Assembly: GCA_922989275.2 (NCBI GenBank)
Contig: OV277863.1
Location: 48,528,999 to 48,592,998 of the forward strand
DNA from: Gari tellinella
Taxonomy: Eukaryota > Mollusca > Bivalvia > Cardiida > Psammobiidae
Direction: 5' to 3'
Length of the DNA stretch: 64,000 bases
The notes under the pieces: generated by a model
Databases searched by the model: none
What the model was told of the DNA's origin: nothing
The model's input: the letters and a program-made list of their open reading frames with translations, nothing else
In this document: piece by piece, positions 13,401 to 25,400 of the stretch
How positions within the stretch are numbered: position 1 is the first letter of the stretch
How the letters are laid out: every line of letters begins with the position of its first letter
Translations under genes and position numbers: made by a program

Positions 13401-16400
13401 TCCTATGGTGTTACTACTCATTATTAGAATCGTCTCTTCGAGACGATTCTAATGAGTAGTGACACCATAGGGTTTAATTCCGAAATAAAGATTTTAGTTT
13501 TTGAAAAATTACCCTCATCTGGTGCTCTGTATCTGTGTATATATATATACAGTAAAACCTCTCTATTATGGCCAATAAATTATGTTAATTATTAGGTGTT
13601 TACGACAGGTGACCGCTTAAAGCAATATGACAGTAAAACAGAAAGCTCCTTTAGGAGTTTTCTGTTTTACTGTCACATTGCTTTAAACTGTTGCCTGTCT
13701 TTTAAACAATCAATTACGCTTATTTTAGTGGTCGTTATAGAGAGGTTTTACTGTATGTTGATTCTTTTTCTGATAACATAGTAGACCCAGATCAGATGGA
13801 GCTGTCTGATCTGGGTCTACACTGACTTCTTAAAAGATCCGTCTGTATATTTATGAATCTGTACTTTTTTCTGGGGATTTTTTTCTAATTTACTGTATAG
13901 GTGGTTATGTTCCCTGGTCAAAAAGTTTGGGAATCTTCAAAATTGATGTGTCGATGGCAAAACCCCATTTCTTTCTCAGCCTATAATAACTGCTCATCCT
14001 AATAATCAACTGGCAGTGCATGGCTGGAGCGTTGCTATGGGTCCTGGCAATCATAGCAGTTATTCATAGAGGCATTTCACAAAGGGCTCCAGATAAGAAG
14101 GAGTAAACCGATCAAATCAACCATTTTCTCTCTTATTTCAGAACCAAATCCTATGGTGTTACTACTCATTAGAATCCTCTCGAAGAGACAATTCTAATGA
14201 GTAGTGACACCATAGGGTTTAATGCACAAATAAATATTTTAAATCCTGAAATACCCCCCTTATCTGGAGCCCTGCTATCATATTTCCAGCTTTGATCCAT
14301 TGGCTGAATGTTAAACAGTCTTGATCATGTTAAGGTGCCAAGTTACTCAGTGTCTCATCTGGCTCACAGACTGTTTGCATATTCTATCACATACTGGTAA
14401 AAAAGAACAGCTATGCTACATACTGCTGGTGTTTTGTAATACAGGGCCCGGGTGCATGACACATAGTTAGTGGCTACCTGTATGCTAAGTCCTTCCCAGT
14501 TAGTTTATCTATACTGAGTATAGTTGTAAAAAATCAATATTTAACTCTCAACGATGGACTTAGCATACAGGTAGCCACTAACTATGTGTCATGCACCCGG
14601 GCCCAGGTATATAGTGTCTGCCGTTATCCATCTAAGGTTTTAACAAGATGCTTGTTGCTAAAAGGGGTATTAGCAAACAGTTAAGAGCTTTCTGTATTAC
14701 TTTTGTCCTGCATTAAGATGTTATCTACCTGAAGAGATTGCCATATGTCTTTATTGAGTAGTCGCTTTACACAGTATAGGTCATGTTTATAATTTTCAAA
14801 AGACCTACCTCTGTTAAGACGGTACATTCATATGATGGTTGGTATTTCTCCTGCAACAAAAATATAGGTTGTAAAACAAGGAAAACTCTCTACAGTTGCT
14901 AAAACATTAATACAGCCCATTTAGATGAAAAACACACAAATGAAATATTATACAAGAGCACTGCATGCGGGTTCCTATGCTCGTCTGTTTTTTAAAATCC
15001 GCAAAAAAATACAGCAAAACTAGGTGAAAGGTCAAGGTCAATTTCTAAAAAATGTTTTGGTATGTTTGGATAGGACTTGTCAAGATGAACATGCATACCA
15101 ACAAGAAAAGTCATAGTAGTGTGACAAATGCCCCCTACCTGACCTTTTGTCCAACAAAGTAATCGTACCCTGTGACCTTGACCAATGGACACAGGTGTCA
15201 AATGCGACACATTGTCTTTGTCTGGTGAACATTTGTTCCAGGTTATTTTGAAATCCATCTACTGATATATAGGATCTGTCATGAGTCGATGCTTGAGACA
15301 GGCTGATCTCAACCGAGTCTAGATTTGAAATGTTATTAAGTGAGCCTTGCTGAGCTTATTTAACTTTTCCATTCTAGACATGGTTGAGATCAGCTTGTCT
15401 CAAAGATGAACGAGTGACAGATTCTTTTTCTCACATAACCAGCAATAAAGCAATAAGCCTTTTTGGGAATCCTAGTGACGTAATCAGGCCTTTATAAATA
15501 GTGACACTATAGTGACGTCATCAAATTGATCTCAAACATGTTGGAGACAAGGATATTCGCGATCGTTGTTCGCTATTGAAAACAGAGGTAGTTATGTGAG
15601 AAAAAAAGTTACAGACAGGACAAGATTTGTGACGGACGTACAGACAGACTTAACACGAGTTTGATTGTTACTACAGTTTAAACTTTTCATTACAACCACT
15701 GAATAATGTTAATTATTATGTGTTAAGAACATGTGGCTGCTTAAGACTAGGTGAAAGTAAAACAAAAAGCTCCTTTAGGAGCTTTCTGTTGTACTTTCAC
15801 CTTGCTTTATACTGTCACGTTTCTTTCATACCATAAATTACCCTTCTTTTAAGTGGTAGTAATAGAGAGGCTTTTACTGTTTTTTACATAGTAACACATA
15901 TAAATTGTAAAGGATTTGGATTTTTATGATATTACGTAACTTTAACAGTATTTCAGTCATGTCGCGACTTCCAGCTAACTACAGGTGGAGGAAGACCCTG
16001 TAAGTTGTTAAAGACATCTCCTGACAACCTTTCGATCATAACGCCTTGTCAGACATTTTCCTTGCAAAAAGCATGGGTCTTGTGGACATGTAGGTAGCAA
16101 AGAACCATTGAAGCTTCTTATGTGAGACCCGACCTTTATATTTGATAGTTTGGTTAGAAATAACCATTGAAAATCACTAGAGCATGAGTATAATCTGGGC
16201 CTCACCAGGTAAACTGAGATTGGTATAGCTTGTGATGCAAGCTTTGACAGTTAAATTCTCACACAATCGAGACAATGGGGGTAGTCCATCAATGGACTGA
16301 GGAAAAGTCTTTAAGTGACAGAGTTATACCTTTTCAGAGCCAGTTCTCTTCTCCATCTTCTCCCTGTCTGTCTTGTGTTTTCTGTCTGCCCCTTTTGGCT

Positions 16401-19400
16401 ACATGGAATATACAATGAAATACAAACTGTTTCGATTCTGCTTATGTAAAACAAATTTTGACCAATTAACAACCCACTGAACAACAGTATATTACAGTAA
16501 AACCTCTCCTTTAAGACCACTTAACTGTGTTAATTATTAGGTGTTTAAGACAAGCAACTGCTTAAAGCAAGGTGACAGTAAAACAGAAAGCTCTTTTAAG
16601 AGCTTTCTGTTTTACTGTCACCTTGCTTTATACTGTCACGTTTCTTTCATACCATAAATTAGCCTTAAGTGGTCGTAATAGAGGCTTAAAATTGTCGCCT
16701 GTCTTTTATACAATCAATTAGCCTTTTAGTGGTCGTAAGAAAGAGATTTAATTGTATAGTCAACTTATCTTTAGGTGCAATCAAAAGCTCTTACAGAAAA
16801 ACTCCTATTTGCACATTCTGTTTTACATTTTCCAGCATTAATCTGCCATTTGTCTTCAAGACTTACCTACAGTTTTCCTGTGTAAAAGCTTATACTTCTT
16901 GATATAAAGTGTGCTCTTTTACACGCCAGGCTGAGTAAAAGAGGTCACACTTCTGGGTCCAAGGTTATAAAGCGTTTGAGTTGGGTGAGTTTGTTTTAAA
17001 GCATCTGATTGGTCAAATTTAAGCCTAGACTCAAATCTGACCAATAAAATACTTGAGAACTACTTCAGACTCAACTCAAAAGCTAAATAACCTTGGGGCC
17101 AGGGCTCCAGATAAGAAAGCATTTAAAAAAATAAAATCTTGATTTTTTGCATTAAACCCTAATGCGTCACTACTCTTCGAGATGGTTCTAAAAGGAAAGA
17201 AACACCAAAGGAGTTGGTGCTAAAATGAGTAAGGACATATTGAATTTATACAGTTAACTCCCTCTCATCTAGAGCGCTGACACTTTCTCAACATCATACT
17301 AACAGGGCTCCAGATAAGAGTGAGTAAAAGGGGACAAATCCAACATTTTCACACTTATTTCAGCACCAAATCCTATGGTGTTACTACTCATTAGAATTGC
17401 ACCGAAGAGGCGATTCTAATGAGCAGTGACACCATAGGGTTTAAAGCAGAAATAAAGATTTTAATTTTTGAAATACTCCCCTTATCTGTAGCTCTGTACT
17501 AACTGCCGGTTCATGTCACACGCTGGTTCCTATCACAACTGAAATACGAAATAGGCCCATTACCTTAAAAACTTTAACCTGGCAAGACGCACAGTGGGCG
17601 AGCTTTGAGTCCTCTTCTCGCGACGTATACGTCTCCACCTGGAGGCGAAAGGGAACTCCTTTCTCCCCGCCATGTTTTTTAGGGGTAAACTCTGTACTTA
17701 TACAATTCACTTTCACATATATCCCGGTCTCTTTTGTGGGATCCCACACAAAGTCTATTGCATTCATTCCATCCAATTTTACATCTATAAGTCCATAAGA
17801 AAGTGGAATATCTGTAAATAACAAAGATAGGTTAAGAACTAATCTGGCATTGGTTCATAAAATCTGTTCATACTACAAACGTTATATCTAAACAAAAGTA
17901 AATGCTAAATGCAAGAGATTTAGGTAATGCATAAAGCTCCTAAAGACATTCTGCTATTTCCTTTCACCAACTACGCCATAGATACACGTTTTTACTCATT
18001 TAATTCATTCTTCCACAGAAATAATAGTTACAATTTATAATGTCATAAATATGTATCATAAGAAATAGTTTTTATATTACAGCAGATGTTAGCTTACAGC
18101 AGTCTGAAAGTAAAGCAGAATGTGCCCTAAGGCACATTCTACTTTATTTTCAACCTGCTTTAAGTGGTCACCTATCACCAATACTAGAAACAAGTTATGG
18201 GGGGTTAAGAAATGGTAGCGCAATCTTGTCTGGGAATGACTTTAAAATTTGCCAAGAAAAATGCCTTGCTTCTACAAGCTACAGGCAAATTTATGAGTTT
18301 AAATCTGGATGAGATCAGCAGGATCAAAGGTTATAAAGCTTTTTAGTTGAGTCTGAAGTCGTTTTTCAAGCATTTGATTGGTCAGATTTGAACCGTCTTA
18401 GACTCAACTCAAAAGCTTTTTAACCTTGGACCCCCAGAGTACTTTTTTATGTAAATAGGTTTAGTGCCACTCACCAATATCAAGAATTCTCTCCCCTGGC
18501 CTTGTCAACATCCACGAGTCCAACTGCTCCTTCTCCATATACTGTAGCCTCCTCTCATGAAAACACACCCGCACAGTACTCTGTAAGAACAACACCTGGC
18601 TCTACTAAAATTTGCAAACAACTTGGATCCAAATCAGCAGATGTGAATGAGCAATCTGATCAGGGTCAAAATTGTTTTGATGTTACAGACAACTTCAAAT
18701 GAATTTTACAAACAATTGCAGACAAAAACTGAGAAGTAGATAATCTGTAGCAGGTGAAGGATTAAAAGCAATGTTTATACTAAAACCACTGTTAACCTGC
18801 ATATAATTATATTTTATCAAAAGGAAACTTAAAGCAGGCTGAAAGTTACATAAATATATAAAGCAGAATACACCTTAAGTTGCATTCTACTTTAATTTCA
18901 ACCTGCTTTAAGTAGTCACATGTCTTCAAAACAAAGAAACAGGCTATGGAGTAAAGAGTTTATCTACATGTATAGAAGTTTTACAACTAATAACAAACAA
19001 GAGGGCCAGAATGGCCCTTGATCGCTCACCTGACAATGGTGACACTAGGATGGGTCACGTGATTTCAGAAAAGAAGATTTGTAAAAGGTGACCCCAAGGG
19101 CGGGGCCAATTTTGACCCCAGGGGCAAAATTTGAACAACTAAGATAGAGACCTGTAAAATATGATATGTGCAAAATATCTAAACTCAGTGTACTATGGTT
19201 TCAGACAAGAAGATTTTTGAAGTTTTCATTGAAAAAATCTATTTTTAGCTCCGGTGACCCAGATATGCAACAGACCAGAACCGATTCATCCATATATGTG
19301 AAGGACCTCTAAAAGTTACATCATGCCAAATATCAAAGCTCTGGTCATATTGGTTCCAGAGAAAAAGATGTTTGAACATTTCACTATATAACTCTATGTA

Positions 19401-22400
19401 AAACTGTGATCCCCGGGGCGGGGCCAATTCTGACCCCAGGGACAAAATTTGAACAACTTTGATATAGGATCTGTTGACGATGCTATGTGCAAAATATCTA
19501 AGCTCAGTGTACTATGGTTTCAGACAAGAAGATTTTTTAAGTTCTCATGGGAAAAAAATCTATTTTTAGCTTCGGTGACCCAGATATGCAACGGACCAGA
19601 ACCGATTCAACAATATAAGTCAAATACCTCTAGAAGTAATACCATGCTAAATATCAAAGCTCTGAACATATTGGTTTCAGAGAAAAAGATGTTTGAACAT
19701 TTCACTATATAACTCTTTGTAAAACTTTGACCCCAGGGGCAAAATTTGAACAACTTTGATAGAGGACCTATAGGTAATGACATGTGCCAAATATCTAAGC
19801 TCTGGCTCTTGTGGTTTGTGACAAGAAGATTTAAGATTTCCTTATTTTTTCACTTTGGTTGCCATAGCAACCAGAGTTCTGCATGGTTTCAAATTCTTTG
19901 AACAAATTTGAAAGAGCTTGACCCAAGGAACATTCATGTGAAGTTTGGTTGCAATCAAGTGAGTGGTTTTGGAGAAGAAGATGTTTGAAGAAATTGTTGA
20001 CGCATGACGCACAACGCACGACGCCGGACATTGACTGACCACAAAAGCTCACCTTGAGCACTTTGTGCTCAGGTGAGCTAAAAACTGTAGAAAGGGAGAA
20101 ACTTACACGTAAATATTGGCCTTCATAATCCGTTATCTCCCCCAGTTTCTTTAACTTAATCTCGTAAGACTGACCTGCAAATAGAAGAGACAAGTATTTC
20201 AGTCAGCAGTGTTGATTTTAGACCAAACGGTCAAATCTGGTTAACTTCATAGTCATACACCCTCATGGACACCTGCATATATACCTCCCATGTCAGTAGA
20301 ATGAGTAGATGCCTGGGCATGAAAAAACATTTTGTCCCTAGTATGCACTATCATAGGGCTACAGTTAAGACAGAGTAAGTCTTCACAAAACCATACTGTG
20401 TCATCGATTGGAGACAATTCTAATTAGCAGCAGCACAGCATACAATTAAATAGTAAGGATTTTAGTACAGTCGAATACCGTTACCTCGAAGTTCAACGGA
20501 CCGTGAAAAAATATTGACGTATCCGAAGTTCGAGCTAATGGGAGTGGCTCATTTGAGATCTGTATCATCATATCGAAGTTTTAACGTTATACTCGATCCT
20601 AGTGTTTATTGACAGTTATATGATTGGTAATTAAAAATAAATGCGTAGGCAAGTAGAATCTGACAAAATCTTCAACTCTCTGACATAGTTTTCAACTTGA
20701 TTAAGGTGGTCAGTATTTTTAAAAGTAGAGAATCTACGCGTCTATTAGATATGATATGGGGGAGCGTAAGTTGGAAGCGTAAGTTGTTTACATGTTTAAT
20801 TTTCAAAAGGGTGTGTCCGACTTCGAAAAGCCGGCAAATTATTTCGGCGTTTCAAACAAAAGCTGCCTGTTTGAACTGACTAATATAAACAAGAGCCCCA
20901 TGGGGCATATTCGCTCACCTGAGAATAATTGGAAAAATGGAGATATTGATTTATGTCCAGGACTGACCTAGATATGCAACAGACCGGAACAATTTGAACA
21001 AAATATGTAAAGTATATTTAAAAGTGTCACCATAGAGAATATAAAAGCTCTGGCCTTATTAGAGTCAGAGAAGAAGATGTTTGAAATTTTCTTTATATAA
21101 CTCTATGTAAAACAATGACCCCCGGGGCGGGGCCAATTTTGACCCTAGGGGCATAATTTGAAGAAACTTAATAGAGGACCTGTAGGCGATGATATGTGCC
21201 ATATATCTAAGCTCTGGCCCTTGTAGTTTTAGACAAGAAGCTTTTTTAAGTTTTCATTGTAAAAAATCTATTTTTAGCTCCTGTGACCTAGTTATGCAAC
21301 GGACCAAAACCATTTGTACAATTTTGGTATAAGATATCTAGAAGTGTCACTATGCCAAATATCAAAGCTCTGGCCATATTGGTTTTAAAGAAGAAGACGT
21401 ATGAAAATTTCACTATATAACTCTATGTAAAACCGTGACCCCCGGGGCGGGGCCAATTTTGACCCCAGGGGCATAATTTGAACAAACTTGATAGAGGACC
21501 TGTAGGCGATTCTATGTGCCAACTATCTAAGCTCTGGCCCTTGTAGTTTCAGACAAGAAGATTTTTTAAGTTTTCATTGAAAAAATCTATTTTTAGCTCC
21601 TGTGACCTAGTTATGCAACCGACCACAACCATTTGAACAATTTTGGTAAAGGACATCTAGAAGTGTCACCATGCCAAATATCAAAGCTCTGGCCACATTG
21701 GTTTCAGAGAAGAATCCGTTTGAAAATTTCACTATATAACTCTATGTAAAACTGTGACCCCAGGGGCGGGGCCAATTTTGACCCCAGGGGCATAATTTGA
21801 ACAAACTTGATAGAAGACCTGTAGATGATGCTATGTGCCAAATATCTAAGCTCTGGCCCTTGCAGTTTTTGACAAGAAGATTTTTTAAGATTTCCTTATT
21901 TGTTCACTTTGGTTGCCATGGCAAGCAGAGTTCTGCATTGTTTTTAATTCTTTGAACAAATTTGAAAGGGCTTGACCCAAGGAACATTTCTGTAAAGTTT
22001 GGTCGAATTCTGTCAAGCGGTATAGGAGGAGATGTCATTTGAAGCAATTGTTAACGACGACGGACGACGCACAACGCACGACGACGGACACAGGGCCATC
22101 CCAATAGCTCACCTTGAGCCTTTGGCTCAGGTGAGCTAAAAATAAATCAGAAATGAAATGTAACTTTTGTTTGATCTCACTACACTAATTCGCTGTACGG
22201 CACCTTCAGTCTGCACTACAAAGAATTCTGTAGTCTGATTTATACAGCGCAGCCATAACTGACTCAGGTTTGACAGAATCGTCATCGAAAATATGTACGC
22301 AAATTTCATAACCAAAGTTATTCGGGAATTCATTAATAATATTGATCCAGTGCAATTACGATGGGATTATCTTTCGTGCAGGTTGGTGCAATTTCGGACA

Positions 22401-25400
22401 TGTTCACACATTTGGTGCTACAATCAGTCACGCAGTGGCCGAGAGCCATTTTCGCACCTCCATTCAATGTTTGCCAAATGTGCGATATGCGGTCACGGTG
22501 AAGCAGATATCTACGTAAGGGTGAGAAATTTGCTATGGTTCTGAAAAATTACATAGACGTAACCGATATTATCGACGAAACAATATCGAGCAATTGAGGG
22601 ATTTACTATAAAGATAAAGAAGGAATTCGTCGGGACCGGCAAAAAATATTGACGTAAGCGGAGTATCGACGTATCGAATATCGAGGTAACGGTATTCAAC
22701 TGTATTTAGTATTTGTAATAATCCACTTCTTAACCTTTTCCTCCCTGAAACAGGTAATTCAAGTTTCATATTTAGTCTATTTGCAGAGCTCCAGATAAGG
22801 GAGAGTAAACTGAACAAAACCAACATTTTCTCACCTTTTTCAGCATCAAATCCTAAATTAAGCCTATTGGTTGTATAAATTTGATAAATCTTAAGTCAGT
22901 TAACCCTTTACCCTTACTCCATAGCCTGTTTCTAGTTTTGAAATTAGGTGACTACTTAAAGCAGGTTGAAAGTAAAGCAGAATGTGTCTCAAGGCACTTT
23001 CTGCTTTGCTTTCAGCCTGCTTTAGGCTACCACCTGCTAGAATAAAGAAAATATTTCTTTTGGTACATGTTTATGGTTGTATAAATTGAAGTGGAGGAAT
23101 ACATTAAATGTGCTAAAAGGCGCTTCTATGGGGTAAAGGGTTAAATTAATACTGTAACCAGTATGTGGGCAATGACGGTGCTGGCTTACCTTGATTCAGA
23201 TATGTCAGTGTTTCCTCATTTACCTTCACAGCAGGGGAGGTGGCAGCACCAAGAATATACTGATACCTGCAATATAGAACATACATCATTGGTCTATAGT
23301 CAATACTGTATCAGACACTTACCCATAACCCATACACATTTCAAAAGAAACTTACCGGTACTTACTATCCTCACACATTTCTACAGGAACTTATGCATTA
23401 TCTTCATACAGTTGAGTTATATAGAAACTTACCCGCTATCCTAACACATTTTAATAGGAACTTACCAATTATCCTCCCACATTTCTACAGGAACTTACCC
23501 ATTATCACACATTCCTACAAATGTATAGGAACTTACCATTATCATCATACATTTCTATAGGAACTTACCCATTATCCATTATACTCGCTCATTTCTATAG
23601 GAACACACCATTATCTTCATACATTTCTATAGGAACTTACCCATGATCCTAACACATTTCTTTATGAAATTACCATTATTCTCGTATATTTCTACTGGAA
23701 CTTACACATTATCCAAACACATTTCTTCATGAACTTACAATTATCCTCATACATTTCTACTGGAACTTACACATTATTCTCATACATTTTTTGGGAACAT
23801 GCCATAATCCTCATACATTTCTAAAAGAACTTAACCAATATCTTCATACATTTCTAGTTTCTACTAGATTTTACCCATTATCCTCCTACATTTCTACTTG
23901 ATTTTACCCATTATCCTCCTACATTTCTGCTAGATTTTACCAATTATCCTCCTACACTTCTGCTAGATTTTACCCATTATCCTCCTACATTTCTGCTAGA
24001 TTTTGTTTTACCATTATCCTCCTACATTTCTACTTGATTTTACTCATTATCCTCATACATTTCTACTTGAATTTACCTATTATACTCACACATTCCTACA
24101 AGAACTTAACCCATTATCCTCCTAAATTTCTACTTGATTTTACCCATTATCCTCCTACATTTCAGCTAGATTTTGACCCATTATCCTCCTACATTTCTGC
24201 AATATTTTTACCCATTATCCTCATACATTTCTACTTGAATTTACCCATTATCCTCACACATTCCTACAAGAACTTACCCTTTATCCTCATACATTTCTAT
24301 AGGATTTTACTCATTATCATTATATATTTTTACTGCAACTTACCCATTATCCAAGTTTTCCTGTTTGAAGACTGGTAAAGCAAGCAGGGCTTCACTGAAA
24401 ATACACAAACATCATTCAAAAGACCGTCATAAAGCAGCAACATTTCTATATCAACCAACCTACTTGTTTAACCCATTACTCCACATCTTTTTATGCCTTT
24501 AATTTATTCATCAATAGATGAAAGAAAATAGTCCAAACTTATCATCAACTTATAAAGTAATCAATATGCAACATAAGAAATATTTCTTCTATCCTAGCAA
24601 AGAGTATCTTGAAACAAGCTGGCAGTAAGGCAGCATGCTCCTTACAGAGCATTTTGCTTTACATTCAGCCTACTTTAAGTGGTAACCATACATGTGATAT
24701 CTCCCGATATGGTAGGGAGCTCCCGAAATTAGACCTCTACTCATGATCTCCCGGTCGGGAGACGAAATCTCCCGATATTTCATGAAACCAGGTTCATTTT
24801 TCTTCAATATGAACTTTTATAATCATTTACCTCGTTCGCCGACTCTAAAAATCTTAAAATTGGCCTCAGGGTTCTCTGGCTAATCCATACACACGCTTAT
24901 CACCAAACGCTACTGATGCGTGTAAACACGTTATGCAATCGTCGGTAGTTAAAGTGTGTAGCACTATACATGGCATGTATATGGCAGGCTGTCAAACAAT
25001 GTTTGACCACACGCGCCGAATGGAGTTTGACATAAATGCTTTTGATGTATTGTAGATCTAATTGGTTATCAAAAAAAGTGATTGACAGGTTCGCCCCGAA
25101 TCGGAGACCTAGCAACGACAAATTTTAGAAGCGGTGATGCGAAGGGTAAAGATCTATGTCGCCGATACGGGTCGGATTAAAATCAGATAATTCTCCGTAA
25201 GTTCTGGACAAGCACACATTTTATATGAAAGCTGATCAGAATTTAACATTTATGAATTGATTTCCACCACATAATACTTTGAATATTCACGTAACAGAAA
25301 AATACTTCGAAAATTATACCGTTACAAAATGACGGGGCGCCTTAATATTTGCTACGGGAATCACGCATATTTTGTTAGTCTAAAAAGTTTTCCCCAGCAT

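Noticed and set aside
24034..24378. 114-codon plus-strand frame rich in Ile/His/Tyr
   Set aside because: It is a reading of the donor-derived minisatellite and overlaps a CP2 exon on the other strand.
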